Shown here one piece after another: positions 1-8,957 of a stretch of 64,000 bases of DNA. The translations under genes and the position numbers were made by a program. The notes beneath the pieces are model-generated. The model worked only from the letters and a program-made list of their open reading frames with translations, made no database searches and was not told the DNA's origin. The stretch spans positions 1 through 64,000 of the IMG/VR virus record IMGVR_UViG_3300035633_000651, one strand, 5' to 3'. The stretch is from a virus. Each line of letters starts with the position of its first letter. The first letter of the stretch is position 1.

Positions 1-1
1 C

Positions 2-229
2 GCCGGGGCCGCGGGTGCCGCCAGGAACGCCGCCTGGGCCGCCAGGAACGCCGCCTGCGCCGCCGGGGCCGCCGGGGGCCCCGCCTGGACCGCCGCCAGG
101 GCCGCCGGGAACGCGGCCCGGGCCGTAGGGAACGCCGCCAAGGACGCCGCCGAAGCCGCCCAAGCGGCCGAGCTAGAGCGCATGGTGCTGGGCGCGATGC
201 ACGCGCAGCACTGGAACCCAGTCCCATGA
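2..229 (+). CDS. Ala-rich repeat protein, C-terminal part (partial)
   Basis: An open frame enters from the left edge and ends at TGA 227-229, overlapping the next start codon (ATGA). About 60 of its 75 visible residues form an alanine-rich repeat with Ala-Ala pairs every third or fourth position separated by Arg, Gly, Asn, Trp or Lys (AARNAAWAARNAACAAGAA). It then ends in a normal-looking tail. The pattern suggests an amphipathic helical or filamentous region. The function is not recognised and the N-terminus lies outside the window. Confidence 0.6.
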   Translation, partial: AGAAGAARNAAWAARNAACAAGAAGGPAWTAARAAGNAARAVGNAAKDAAEAAQAAELERMVLGAMHAQHWNPVP

Positions 230-834
230 ACCTGCAGGAGTATCTAAGCAGCCTGAAGGAGGGCGACGTGGTCTACATCGACCCAGGCTACGCAACGAAC
301 CTGAGCTGCCCTTTCCAGGTCCACAAGGTCGTTCGGGCGACCAAGACTATGGTCCGCATCGACCGAGGTGAATCCTACCGGAGGACCGACGGCAGGGAGC
401 GCGGTTGGGACGGCGGGCACACCTTCAGCGTCTGTCCACGGGTCGTCGTCCCAACCCGTGAGGTCGTCAATGCCGTCCGCCGCTACAACCTGTCCGAGGA
501 GGTGGACGACCTGTACCAGGACCTCAACCGCCGCAAGCTCGACCTGGACGGCCTGCAGGCGCTGCAGCGACTCCTGAAGGACTTGCTCAACCCGATCCGT
601 CAGCAATTCCTGTGCATGGACTGTGGCTGCGACACGAGCGGGGGCTGCTCGTCCGTGCGCACGGGCAACGGGGACTACTACATGGTCCACGACGAGCTGT
701 GGGACAGCGTCGTGCCCGAAACCCGCGGGATGCTCTGTCTGGCCTGCTTGGGCAAGCGACTCGGCCGGCCGGTGATCAGGGCCGACCTGAAGAACCTGCC
801 CATCAACGACAAAATTAGGGAGAGACTACCATGA
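226..834 (+). CDS. Hypothetical protein with C-terminal CxxC motifs
   Basis: 202 residues, starting at an ATG that overlaps the upstream stop. A middle helical stretch precedes a Cys-rich region (CMDCGC, then CLAC about 40 residues later) that could bind zinc. I recognise no family. The stop overlaps the next ATG, so it is translationally coupled with its neighbours. Confidence 0.75.
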   Translation: MNLQEYLSSLKEGDVVYIDPGYATNLSCPFQVHKVVRATKTMVRIDRGESYRRTDGRERGWDGGHTFSVCPRVVVPTREVVNAVRRYNLSEEVDDLYQDLNRRKLDLDGLQALQRLLKDLLNPIRQQFLCMDCGCDTSGGCSSVRTGNGDYYMVHDELWDSVVPETRGMLCLACLGKRLGRPVIRADLKNLPINDKIRERLP

Positions 835-1382
835 TGACGAACACGAAACTGCAGAGGGTCATGCGACCCGGTCGACCTCACTTCGAGGTGGTCCACAACA
901 TCGGCTACCACGGAGCAGTGGTGGCCCAGGCCGAGGGGTTGTGGGTGCCCTACTTCGCGGAGCCCGAGGAGCTGACGGAGCTGCAGACCGACCTGTGCCC
1001 GGCGGGTCTTCTCGACCTGAACTGGAAGGACGTGTCGAGCCATCCCTGCGTCGCGATCATCATGAGCTGGCTCGGGCTGAACAGCGTGCGCCTGACGGAA
1101 GACGCAGCTCGGTTCACCAGCACCCAGCTCGACACGCTCCTCTATCTCGGGATGAAGGACCTGCTCGATTCCGTCCCGGTGATGAGTGCGCTCATCTGCA
1201 TGGCCGCGCCGCAGAGCGACGACGTCATGACGATGGCCAAGGACTGGGCGCGCTGGAAGCGCTTTGGGTTCGAGTCGATGTCCGACTACGCGCACCTCAC
1301 CCTCATGTCCGACATGACCCCGCCGGCCCACACGTGGCTTGGGGCCCAACGAAAGAAAGAAACGGAAACACACCGATGCTGA
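831..1382 (+). CDS. Hypothetical protein
   Basis: 183 residues. The ATG at 831 overlaps the preceding TGA, and a second ATG at 834 could also serve. No recognised domain; the C-terminal tail is basic (AQRKKETETHR). It is part of a chain of coupled genes from 226 to 2789. Confidence 0.7.
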   Translation: MMTNTKLQRVMRPGRPHFEVVHNIGYHGAVVAQAEGLWVPYFAEPEELTELQTDLCPAGLLDLNWKDVSSHPCVAIIMSWLGLNSVRLTEDAARFTSTQLDTLLYLGMKDLLDSVPVMSALICMAAPQSDDVMTMAKDWARWKRFGFESMSDYAHLTLMSDMTPPAHTWLGAQRKKETETHRC

Positions 1383-1732
1383 AATACACACTGACCCTAC
1401 GAATTGCTCTGGTCGACAAGACGCCTTTGCAAGAGCTGTTGCGCCACTACGAGCGGACGTTCGACTTCTTCACGGTCCCCCGTGTGGGAGACCGCGTGCT
1501 CGTGTCCGAGGACCTCGTCGTTCCGGTGCAGGACGTCTTTCATACGCCCAAAGCCGTCATCGTCCAACTAAGGGACGAAGTCGTGTCCGACGACACCGCA
1601 ACGGACGCGGTCATCGACCGTCTGGTCGAGCAGGGCTTCGCGGAGACGGGGCGCTTCGGGACGGGCTACCCGGAGAAGGACCCTGTCTACACGCAGCCCA
1701 CCTCGGACATCGAGACGAGGGCGTCGGCATGA
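1376..1732 (+). CDS. Hypothetical protein
   Basis: 118 residues. The ATG at 1376 overlaps the end of the upstream gene. The N-terminal half has a beta-rich pattern (RVGDRVLVSEDLVVPVQDVFHT) typical of small phage proteins of unknown role. It ends in TGA overlapping the next ATG. Confidence 0.7.
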   Translation: MLKYTLTLRIALVDKTPLQELLRHYERTFDFFTVPRVGDRVLVSEDLVVPVQDVFHTPKAVIVQLRDEVVSDDTATDAVIDRLVEQGFAETGRFGTGYPEKDPVYTQPTSDIETRASA

Positions 1733-2148
1733 CACTGTACGAGACCACCGGCTTCGTCCGGATCCGAGACCGCATGTTCCGCCCAAGTGAAATCTTCACG
1801 ATGGAGCAAAGGAACGAGGACCTGCTTTGTCGGATGAGCGACGAGTTGATTGCCAAGGCGCCTTTCGTTTCGGTCACTCTGAAGGCCGACGATCCCCGGT
1901 CGCTCGGGGGACGCTACGACAGGCGAAGCATGGTCATCCGCATCGACAACTGCACGATCGAGGAGGTCGAGCAGGAGCTGGCCAAGCAGATGACGCGGGG
2001 GCGCCCAGTGAGCCCAGCGAGTCCTGGGGACCCTTCGCTGACGACGGGCCTCAGTTCGCAAGAGCAGACCGCCGCACAGACCAGGAGCGCCGCACCTCAA
2101 ACCGTCGCCGAGCGTCAGTTCTCGAAGGCCTACGCGGAGGGGAAATGA
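1729..2148 (+). CDS. Hypothetical protein
   Basis: 139 residues starting at ATG 1729 in an ATGA overlap. The first ~90 residues look folded. The tail is rich in Ser, Thr, Pro and Gln and probably disordered. No family recognised. Confidence 0.7.
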   Translation: MTLYETTGFVRIRDRMFRPSEIFTMEQRNEDLLCRMSDELIAKAPFVSVTLKADDPRSLGGRYDRRSMVIRIDNCTIEEVEQELAKQMTRGRPVSPASPGDPSLTTGLSSQEQTAAQTRSAAPQTVAERQFSKAYAEGK

Positions 2149-2789
2149 ACCAGACCTGCAAGATCATGTTCAGTGACTCCGAGGGCGGCTGGGCCGAAGC
2201 CCTCGGAGACGGAACCTACAAGCTGCTCAACTCGCCGCTCGAACCTGGGTTGTGTTGGGGCGACATCGTGACCGCGTTTGAGCGTTCGGACGGACGGATG
2301 CAGGTCAAGGACGTCGTGCGGAAGCACTTCGCCCTGCAGACCGGCGTCAAGTACACGGGAGGCAAGGGCACCTTTGGCCGTCTGGTCGACGCCGCCCGAA
2401 AGCTGGAGTGGCAGCTCGAAGGTATGGTCTCGGGGGCAGCGGTCCTGAACCATCCTGAAGGGACGGACCCGGCAAAGCTCGCCGAGCTGTCCGGTGTCGG
2501 AGTCACGTTCGAACCGTACGAGTCGATGCCTCCGGGAGCGGACGACCCGACCGTGGACGCCTTTCCTGCGCTGCCCGACGACCCGCCGACCGAGGTGCCC
2601 GAGGGCCGTGTCGTGTCCTCGTTGACCATCGACCCGCACGAGTACCGCATGCTCGTCGACGCTTTGACCGTGGTGATGGAGCTGACCCCGGAGAAAGCGC
2701 CCACCTACGCCAAGCTCCGCGAGAAGATCATCAACACGCTCTCGGACCCGTTCGAGAATTTCCTGACCACCCGTCCGGGTGTCCGCTGA
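2145..2789 (+). CDS. Hypothetical protein
   Basis: 214 residues beginning at ATG 2145 (ATGA overlap). Pro/Asp-rich linker at about residues 130-155, then a helical C-terminus. It is the last member of the coupled series that starts at 226. The inverted repeat 2826-2866 follows it. Confidence 0.7.
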   Translation: MNQTCKIMFSDSEGGWAEALGDGTYKLLNSPLEPGLCWGDIVTAFERSDGRMQVKDVVRKHFALQTGVKYTGGKGTFGRLVDAARKLEWQLEGMVSGAAVLNHPEGTDPAKLAELSGVGVTFEPYESMPPGADDPTVDAFPALPDDPPTEVPEGRVVSSLTIDPHEYRMLVDALTVVMELTPEKAPTYAKLREKIINTLSDPFENFLTTRPGVR

Positions 2790-2825
2790 AAGCGCTCGCT
2801 CCGCTCCTCGGGTAACCACCACGCG

Positions 2826-2866
2826 CGCAACCGTAGCGCGCTCCGGGGGAGTCCGCTACGGTTGCG
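2826..2866 (+). terminator. 13-bp perfect inverted repeat, terminator or operator
   Basis: Arms CGCAACCGTAGCG (2826-2838) and CGCTACGGTTGCG (2854-2866) are perfectly complementary around a 15-base loop. It lies between the stop at 2789 and a GTG start at 2869. There is no T-run, so it may be a transcription-factor site or an RNA hairpin at the next start codon rather than a classical terminator. Confidence 0.55.
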
Positions 2867-2868
2867 TC

Positions 2869-3186
2869 GTGGACTACGTCCAACGACACGCCTCCCTCCG
2901 ACACCGTGCTGAGACGCGCCTGGACGCGATGTCATGGGCTGTCGTCCACGCCGCGGCCCTCGGGCTCGACTGGGCACCGACCACGCAGATGGTGGACCTG
3001 GTGGCCTGGAACGGCCCCGGCAAGTCCGGCGTCGTGTTCTCGGTCGAGACCGCCAGCTTCCGCGTCGTGCTGCTGGACCACCAAGGCGCGACCCAGGAAA
3101 TCCTGGAGGTCCTCCTGACGGACCGAGACCGCATCTACACCACAGTTGAACAAGGGGTTGACTACCTGCTGACGCTGCACGTCTAG
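2869..3186 (+). CDS. Hypothetical protein
   Basis: About 105 residues from GTG 2869 (MDYVQRHASLRHRAETRLDA). An upstream ATG at 2779 is also open, but it would overlap the previous gene and read through the inverted repeat, so I prefer the GTG right after the hairpin. No family recognised. Confidence 0.55.
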   Translation: MDYVQRHASLRHRAETRLDAMSWAVVHAAALGLDWAPTTQMVDLVAWNGPGKSGVVFSVETASFRVVLLDHQGATQEILEVLLTDRDRIYTTVEQGVDYLLTLHV

Positions 3187-3195
3187 TGTCGGCCT

Positions 3196-3438
3196 ATGCG
3201 CGTTTGGGTCTGGCACTCCGACACACGAACCTTCCGCGACGTCGAAGCCGAGATTACCAACGGCCGTGCCGTGGTCCGTGGACAGAACGCCGCGGACACG
3301 GGCGTCTACCAGTTCTGGGGGACTGAGCTGCAGGCGGCCAAGGACGCGACGCAGACCGGCATCCGACGTCGTCTGGCGGTCCTCCGCAAGGAAGTCCAAG
3401 AGCTGACCGCCATCGCGGCCGAGATCGACCGCGCATGA
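3196..3438 (+). CDS. Small hypothetical protein
   Basis: 80 residues, N-terminal beta part and C-terminal helix (RRRLAVLRKEVQELTAIAAEI). A TTGACT box 18 bases before TCTAGT upstream suggests its own promoter with almost no leader. Its TGA overlaps the start of the Dam gene. Confidence 0.65.
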   Translation: MRVWVWHSDTRTFRDVEAEITNGRAVVRGQNAADTGVYQFWGTELQAAKDATQTGIRRRLAVLRKEVQELTAIAAEIDRA

Positions 3439-4253
3439 TTCCGGCACCGTTCAAATGCGCAGGCGGCAAGACGAAGCTCGTTGAGGCGCTGCGAGAGCAC
3501 GCCCCTGCGAACTGGACCGGCTACGCGGAGCCCTTCCTCGGGGGCGGGGCGCTGTTCCGCTCTCTTGCGTCCACAGGTGACCTCGACGGGCGTCCCGTTT
3601 GGCTGTCCGACGCTTCGGCAGGAACACACTGCGCCTGGAAGCAGATCCAGGTCGCACCCGACTTCGTCGAGGAGCAGCTCATGCGTTATGAGGACGTCTA
3701 CGCCAAGGCGGACGAAGAGGCGCGGCTGGCGCTCTTTTTGAAGGAGCGCGCGGTCTGGAACTCCGGCGGGCACACCGCGGCGCGGCACATCTTCCTCCGG
3801 AACACGGGCTTCAACGGCCTCTGGCGGGTCAACAAGCTCGGGCGCTACAACGTGCCCTGGGGGAAGTACAAGTCCTTCCGCGCGCCGGACATTCAGGCGC
3901 TCTCCAAGGCGTTGCAGGGCAACGTAGTCATCTCCCACACGCCCTACGCGCGTGTCCTGGAGAAGGTCGAGCCCGGCTGGTGGGTCTACCTCGACCCGCC
4001 CTACCTGCACGAATTCGACCAGTACACCCAACATCGCTTCCCCCTAGCCGCGCAGGTTGACCTGCTCAAAGCTTGCCAATCTGCGTCGGCACGCGGCGTG
4101 CATGTGCTCTACTCCAACCGCTGGTCCAGCGACACGCTGGCCCTGTTGGAGGAGCACTGGCCCAGCGCGACGGCCGACCGTCTCGTGCGTCCACAGACCG
4201 TGGCGGCCAGCTCTTCCAGCCGAGGTGCGGTGGAAGAGCTGGTGGCTTGGTGA
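3435..4253 (+). CDS. DNA adenine N6-methyltransferase, Dam/D12 class
   Basis: 272 residues. It transfers a methyl group from S-adenosylmethionine to adenine N6 in DNA, probably protecting phage DNA from restriction or marking it. The SAM-binding start is FKCAGGKTKL (residues 6-15), followed by EPFLGGGA (32-39). The catalytic motif IV is DPPY at 187-190. Length matches Dam (about 270). It is translationally coupled to the genes on both sides (ATGA and GTGA overlaps). Target specificity cannot be read from the sequence; GATC is the family default. Confidence 0.92.
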   Translation: MIPAPFKCAGGKTKLVEALREHAPANWTGYAEPFLGGGALFRSLASTGDLDGRPVWLSDASAGTHCAWKQIQVAPDFVEEQLMRYEDVYAKADEEARLALFLKERAVWNSGGHTAARHIFLRNTGFNGLWRVNKLGRYNVPWGKYKSFRAPDIQALSKALQGNVVISHTPYARVLEKVEPGWWVYLDPPYLHEFDQYTQHRFPLAAQVDLLKACQSASARGVHVLYSNRWSSDTLALLEEHWPSATADRLVRPQTVAASSSSRGAVEELVAW

Positions 4254-4786
4254 CGCAACGAACGAAGTGGACCAAAACGAACGTCGAACATCTCTGGCAG
4301 GCCATGGGCGCCTTGGCCGACCAAAAGGACCGAGGCAACATGCAGGCCTGGTGGGCCCTGGTCGCGGCGCACGTCAACGACACGGCCGGGATCGGAGTGA
4401 CCGGACGCGCCTGCGCCAATAAGGCGTCTGAGGTCCGCCACCGCGGCCGGCCGTACCCCTGGGAGCTGGAAGAGCCGGCTCGCCCGCCAGCGCAGCCTGC
4501 GAACGTCACGGCCGTCCTGGGTGCGGTCCTCGACCGACTCGAACGCATCGAAGGACTGCTCGTCGACCGCCTGCCCTCGACGACCGGGGTGCAGCTGCAG
4601 GTCGGGCAGCTTTGGGTCACTCGCCGGCGTATGTCAGAGGACAAGCACCAACGTGTGCACTTCCGTGTGTCTCAGGTCGACGAAGACGGACAGGTCACCC
4701 TTGACGAACTTGGCGGGGACATGCAGTACTCTCTGCCGGTGCGTGTCGTGTACCGCGACTTCGCCCACGTGGGAGAGAGCGTATGA
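4250..4786 (+). CDS. Hypothetical protein, possible DNA-binding N-terminus
   Basis: 178 residues from GTG 4250 (GTGA overlap with the Dam stop). The first ~70 residues are helical and basic (TKWTKTNVEHLWQAMG). A leucine-rich coiled segment (VLGAVLDRLERIEGLLVDRL) and a small beta domain follow. No family recognised. Its position directly after Dam suggests co-expression. Confidence 0.65.
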   Translation: MTQRTKWTKTNVEHLWQAMGALADQKDRGNMQAWWALVAAHVNDTAGIGVTGRACANKASEVRHRGRPYPWELEEPARPPAQPANVTAVLGAVLDRLERIEGLLVDRLPSTTGVQLQVGQLWVTRRRMSEDKHQRVHFRVSQVDEDGQVTLDELGGDMQYSLPVRVVYRDFAHVGESV

Positions 4787-5631
4787 CAGCAATCCAAGAG
4801 TTTCTGGGACGACCCATCCTCCATCAGGAGGTCGATTATGACGTCGCGAACAACGCGCTCAAATTGACGCTTCATTTGAAGGGAGAGCCACCCGAGGAGC
4901 TTGGCAAGCCACACTGGAACCCTCGCTACTACGAGTCGCACTTGAAGGAACGACTCATGGGGCTGCAAGTCCGCTCGGCGGATTACAGCTCCACGGCAGA
5001 CGAGACCCGTGTGGTGCTCGAAGGTGACTACCAGGAGTTCATGGAGCACGGGAACCGTGAGCTGTTGAAGGACACGAAGACTCCCAACGTGGCCAAAACC
5101 ATCGAGGACGAGATCGCGCAACTAGACGAAGCCATGAAGAAGGAAACACTACCGATGAACAAAGACAACACGTTGGGACCTGCCAAGGACTCGACGCTCG
5201 CGACCGTACAAGACAACGCAGCGCTGGCGGCGCAGATCGCCGGATCGAACATCGCCCTGGAGAAGATGACCACCATCCTCCAGCAGCAGCTCGGGAAGCT
5301 CGACATCGACACGTCGTTCATGTCGACGCCGGCCGGGCGTGCCATGGTCAAGATGGCCCTGCCCACCCTGATCATGACGCTCCTCGACCTGCCGCCGGTA
5401 CAGAACCAGATGCCGGTCGGGGCGCGGAAGACCCTGAGGGACGTTGCGGACGCCGCACAGCTGGCCGCCATGTCGGAGGGCATGCAGACCCTGATGGTCC
5501 TCTGCTTGCCTCTCCTGGCCGAGTTCGCCAAGGTCCGCGGGTCTTTGACCGAAGGGACCGGGATCAACGTCGAGGAGCTGTTCAAGGACATCGCCGACAC
5601 GCCTGAACCTGTCCCGGCCGAAAACCGCTGA
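4783..5631 (+). CDS. Hypothetical protein
   Basis: 282 residues. The N-terminal ~100 residues form a beta-rich domain. The remainder is helical with a hydrophobic stretch near residues 190-205 (MVKMALPTLIMTLLDLPPV). It starts at the ATG overlapping the previous stop. Function unknown. Confidence 0.7.
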   Translation: MTAIQEFLGRPILHQEVDYDVANNALKLTLHLKGEPPEELGKPHWNPRYYESHLKERLMGLQVRSADYSSTADETRVVLEGDYQEFMEHGNRELLKDTKTPNVAKTIEDEIAQLDEAMKKETLPMNKDNTLGPAKDSTLATVQDNAALAAQIAGSNIALEKMTTILQQQLGKLDIDTSFMSTPAGRAMVKMALPTLIMTLLDLPPVQNQMPVGARKTLRDVADAAQLAAMSEGMQTLMVLCLPLLAEFAKVRGSLTEGTGINVEELFKDIADTPEPVPAENR

Positions 5632-5681
5632 CCTCGCACACCCTCAGTGACGTCGCCCTCTGGGAGGCGTAGGCTGAAGGT

Positions 5682-5990
5682 GTGCCTACTGACATCCTCG
5701 TGAGAGCGGCGGAGCTGTTGCGCTTGGGTCACTCGCGGGGGTGGCCCTTGGCGCGCACAGCCTCTGGTACGCCCTGTGACCCCAATGACGCTGACGCTGT
5801 CGCCTGGTCGCTGCACGGCGCCCTCCTCCGCGCCGCGACCGACCTCGACCTCCTGACCATGCTCTACACGGCCCGAGCCCACGCCGGGGACCGACTGTGG
5901 GGCAAGCTCCGCGTGCCCTTGGCGTGGGCAGAGTTGGACCCCCGCATGAACCAGAGCATCGCTCTGGCATGCTGCATGCACGCCCTGTGA
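5682..5990 (+). CDS. Small hypothetical protein
   Basis: 102 residues from GTG 5682. TAGGCT ends 6 bases before the GTG, with GTGACG 17 bases upstream of it. This is the same leaderless promoter geometry seen elsewhere in the window. The product is helical (ALLRAATDLDLLTMLYTAR) and no family is recognised. Confidence 0.6.
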   Translation: MPTDILVRAAELLRLGHSRGWPLARTASGTPCDPNDADAVAWSLHGALLRAATDLDLLTMLYTARAHAGDRLWGKLRVPLAWAELDPRMNQSIALACCMHAL

Positions 5991-5993
5991 CCC

Positions 5994-6218
5994 GTGGCCG
6001 AGGTTGACGAGCACGACATCCGGTTCGGACAGCAGGTCCTGGACGAGATCAACGTCTACGCCCAGGGCGACTGGAAGCGCATCGGGACAGCTCTCTGCAT
6101 CGTCATCCAGCTCGGGATCCGCCGCATGGTCCCAATGCTCGGTCCGACCAAGACCCGTGAGGTGGTTGGTCAGTTCCTGGACGAGGCCGAGAAAGAATTC
6201 CAGCAGAATCAGAACTGA
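5994..6218 (+). CDS. Small hypothetical protein
   Basis: 74 residues, GTG start 3 bases after the upstream stop. Predicted helical with a Gln/Asn-rich end. No recognised domain. Confidence 0.55.
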   Translation: MAEVDEHDIRFGQQVLDEINVYAQGDWKRIGTALCIVIQLGIRRMVPMLGPTKTREVVGQFLDEAEKEFQQNQN

Positions 6219-6232
6219 GCTAAGGTCTGAAG

Positions 6233-6775
6233 GTGCGGATCCTTGGCGTCGACCCTGGCCTGGCCCACATGGGCGTGTGCCTCTTGGAGGACCGCATCAG
6301 CGGCCCACCGATGCTGCTCGACGCCTACGTCGTGGCGACTAAGAAGACCTCGAACAAGTCGCGCCGGGTGACCGATGACGACGTGGACCGCATGAACCTA
6401 CTCTGGCTGAACATCCACGGAACCGTCGAAGAGTTCAAGCCGGACGCCGTGGGCGTCGAGACCTACACCGTCTTCAAGGCGGGGCAGGGCGGCCACGGCA
6501 TGGGGGCGGGCTGGAAAGCGGTCTTCGCTTACGCCATGACCTGCGCGGTTGCCTTTGAGCGCGGGCTGCCTGTGTATGCCTTCCGCCCGACCGACATGAA
6601 GCGGAAGGTCGCAGCGAACACCAGCGCAAGCAAAGTTGACGTCGAGCAGGCCGTTCGACGACAGGTTGGAAACCTAGATGAGTTCCTCGCACGAACCCCC
6701 GAAAACGCACATGAACACCTGGCGGACGCTGTGGGACACGCTCTTTGCGCGTGGGAAAAGCATCGAGCCCGCTGA
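6233..6775 (+). CDS. RuvC-type Holliday junction resolvase
   Basis: 180 residues, the usual size for RuvC. It should cleave four-way DNA junctions and so help resolve phage replication or recombination intermediates. The acidic catalytic set is visible: D7 in ILGVDPG, E76 in VGVETY, and the C-terminal HLADAVGHAL with H162 and D165. The GTG start is preceded by TAAGGT six bases upstream, again a leaderless arrangement. The next gene starts inside its 3' end in another frame. Confidence 0.88.
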   Translation: MRILGVDPGLAHMGVCLLEDRISGPPMLLDAYVVATKKTSNKSRRVTDDDVDRMNLLWLNIHGTVEEFKPDAVGVETYTVFKAGQGGHGMGAGWKAVFAYAMTCAVAFERGLPVYAFRPTDMKRKVAANTSASKVDVEQAVRRQVGNLDEFLARTPENAHEHLADAVGHALCAWEKHRAR

Positions 6776-7865
6776 GCTGCCCTGGTACGAGCGCGGCAAG
6801 GAGCGCACGAAGCTCGACGACTTCACGAGCTACATTGAAGCAGCTCAGCGCCTCTTCTTGTCGAACCCCAACCGCCCTGTCCTGCGCGGTGAGTGGAGCG
6901 GTACCTGCGACCTCCCCTGGAGCGTCCTGCAGACGGAGCTGAGTGACATGGTGGGACGGGGCGCGGCGATCATCGACCACGAGAACGACCCGAACGACTT
7001 CGACTGCGTCTACCTGACGCAGGACGGTCTGTTCCGACTCATCTACGACATCGACGGCAAGGACGCGACGCTGGCGGTGGTCACACAGAACGAGGACCTC
7101 TACTGGCAGGTCGAGTCGTGGTCCCGCGGACGATTTGCGGACGCGCCGCCTCAGGACGCCGTTTACACGATTGTGTCGGCCCGTAGCGGGTTCACCGCGA
7201 CCATGCTCGACTTTGCTGGGGCGCCCTTGGTCCGCGAAAACTACAACGAGGGCGTGCTGCAGAGGTACGACCGAGCCATCGCTGAACTGAACGCCGAAAC
7301 ACCGGCCGGGCGCATCGTCATCCTCGACGGTGTCCCGGGGGTCGGTAAGACCTATATGGTCCGTGCGATGGTCCACGACATCGAGAACGCGATGTTCATC
7401 GTGATGCCGCAGGGCATGGTCGAGTCGTTGGTCGGACCAGCGATGATCCCCGTGCTGATGAGGTTGAGGGACGACTTGAAGAAGACACGCGTCATCTTTG
7501 TGTTGGAGGACGCCGACGACGCGCTGGTGCCCCGAGACGGCGGTAATGTCCACCTCATCTCAGCGCTCCTGAACTTCGGCGATGGATTCCTCGGTGCCGC
7601 CTTGAACATCCGCGTCATCGCGACCACGAACCAACCGGCAGATAAGATCGACCCGGCGATGCGCCGTCCTGGACGTCTCATCGAGCACATTCACGTGGGC
7701 GCCTTCAGCGCAGAAGAAGCGCAACAGGTGTTGCACAACCTGAACCCGGACGCTACCTTGCCCAAGAAGCAGGTCCGCTCGATGGGATTCGACAACCAGA
7801 AGGCCGCCACCTACACCCTGGCGGAACTCTACGAGGCGGCGCGTGCCGACACCCGGCGCGACTGA
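6678..7865 (+). CDS. AAA+ ATPase
   Basis: 395 residues from ATG 6678; an ATG at 6711 is an alternative giving a shorter overlap with the resolvase gene. Walker A GVPGVGKT (K224), Walker B VIFVLEDADD, sensor-1 VIATTN and an arginine-finger-like RRPGR box are all present in order. The N-terminal ~200 residues are not recognised and could be a substrate-recruiting domain. Members of this group unfold or remodel proteins or complexes; the substrate here is unknown. Confidence 0.8.
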   Translation: MSSSHEPPKTHMNTWRTLWDTLFARGKSIEPAELPWYERGKERTKLDDFTSYIEAAQRLFLSNPNRPVLRGEWSGTCDLPWSVLQTELSDMVGRGAAIIDHENDPNDFDCVYLTQDGLFRLIYDIDGKDATLAVVTQNEDLYWQVESWSRGRFADAPPQDAVYTIVSARSGFTATMLDFAGAPLVRENYNEGVLQRYDRAIAELNAETPAGRIVILDGVPGVGKTYMVRAMVHDIENAMFIVMPQGMVESLVGPAMIPVLMRLRDDLKKTRVIFVLEDADDALVPRDGGNVHLISALLNFGDGFLGAALNIRVIATTNQPADKIDPAMRRPGRLIEHIHVGAFSAEEAQQVLHNLNPDATLPKKQVRSMGFDNQKAATYTLAELYEAARADTRRD

Positions 7866-8214
7866 CTGGGCGTACGTCGGCGGCCTCATCGACGGTGAGG
7901 GATCGATCTGCCTAGTGAACACCGGGGCGAAGAAGCGCTACCCTCGGGTCTACGTCAGCTCCACCAGCTACGAGCTGATCCAGTACATGCTCGACAACTT
8001 CGGTGGGCACTTCGTCGAGCAATCCCGACAGGGGCGTCAGGGCCAAAAGCACAAGCAGGCCTACTCTTGGCGCCTGAACGGAAAGGCCGCTTTGGAGTTC
8101 CTGCGGCAGGTCCTGCCTTTTCTCCGCGAAGCTCGCAAGAGGGAACGTGCACGGATGCTCTTGTTCGAGTACCCTGGAGATGACATGTTCGTGCAGAGGT
8201 TCCACGATGTCTGA
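7843..8214 (+). CDS. LAGLIDADG-type homing endonuclease
   Basis: 123 residues with a single LAGLIDADG-like motif near the N-terminus (YVGGLIDGEGSICL), so it probably acts as a homodimer. A compact alpha/beta domain follows. The frame overlaps the C-terminus of the AAA+ gene, so it is not inside an obvious intron; it looks free-standing. Such proteins cut specific DNA sites to spread themselves. Confidence 0.78.
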   Translation: MPTPGATDWAYVGGLIDGEGSICLVNTGAKKRYPRVYVSSTSYELIQYMLDNFGGHFVEQSRQGRQGQKHKQAYSWRLNGKAALEFLRQVLPFLREARKRERARMLLFEYPGDDMFVQRFHDV

Positions 8215-8650
8215 GTGGCACATGGTCCAGCGGCAATTGCAGGGACCGACCGCTCCCTACTTCTCGAAGGAGCCTGGGACCGAGTTCGCCTTCATCGGAC
8301 AGCCCCTCCTGACCGAAGGCCGCTTCCTGGTGAACGTGTTCAACTTCATCTCGGGCCAGGTTGAGGTGCTCCGGGGCGACACGACCCTGGCCGTCCGGTG
8401 CGTCGGGGCTCGACTCCGCTACGGACCTTTGGCCGTGTTCTTGCTAGATAAGACCGGAGACTTGACTTTCCAGGACCACCTGAAGGCACCATTGATGGTC
8501 GCCGAGTGTGACCTGTCGGAGATTCCCCATGATGACCGCATTCTTGCTCCTACGAGCACGCCAGCTGATCGCAAAGCTCCAAAAGCGCCTCGCACGAGCC
8601 GAGGACGAGCGCGACAAGGCACAGCACGCCCTGAAGACGCGATTGGCTGA
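8207..8650 (+). CDS. Hypothetical protein
   Basis: 147 residues from ATG 8207. The first ~105 residues have a plausible beta-rich composition. The last 40 are basic and Ser/Pro-rich and overlap the next gene (start 8529) in another frame, so that tail may be noise after loss of a stop codon. Confidence 0.55.
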   Translation: MSEWHMVQRQLQGPTAPYFSKEPGTEFAFIGQPLLTEGRFLVNVFNFISGQVEVLRGDTTLAVRCVGARLRYGPLAVFLLDKTGDLTFQDHLKAPLMVAECDLSEIPHDDRILAPTSTPADRKAPKAPRTSRGRARQGTARPEDAIG

Positions 8651-8957
8651 ACTCGAAGAGGCCAAGCGCAAACTGTCTGAGACCGAAGCAGAGCGCGCCA
8701 TGATGCCGTACCTGTACCCGTACCCGGACCCGGTCGGTCTGGTGGATGCCCCGAACACGGTCGACCCGTACTGGGTGCCGCACTCGCCACAGCCCTGTAA
8801 GACCGTCGGAGTGCCGAACGGCCACGGCACCGGCGGGTTCACGCCTCCGGCGCAGACGGCCGACCCGTCGCCCATCACCTGGATCTCGGACCGCGTCAGC
8901 CTCAACGGTGGCGACTTCGAGACGCGGACTGGCGTGTTTCCTGCACGCAAGGACTGA
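8529..8957 (+). CDS. Coiled-coil protein with N-terminal hydrophobic segment
   Basis: 142 residues from ATG 8529 (a second ATG follows directly). Short hydrophobic start (MMTAFLLLRARQLIAKLQ), then a clear heptad-rich coiled coil to about residue 55 (KRLARAEDERDKAQHALKTR), then a Pro/Tyr/Gly-rich disordered region. The organisation resembles small membrane-anchored phage accessory proteins; no family assigned. Confidence 0.6.
   Translation: MMTAFLLLRARQLIAKLQKRLARAEDERDKAQHALKTRLAELEEAKRKLSETEAERAMMPYLYPYPDPVGLVDAPNTVDPYWVPHSPQPCKTVGVPNGHGTGGFTPPAQTADPSPITWISDRVSLNGGDFETRTGVFPARKD

Noticed and set aside
6474-7553. Long - strand frame opposite the AAA+ ATPase
   Set aside because: High-GC shadow; the + strand carries conserved Walker motifs.
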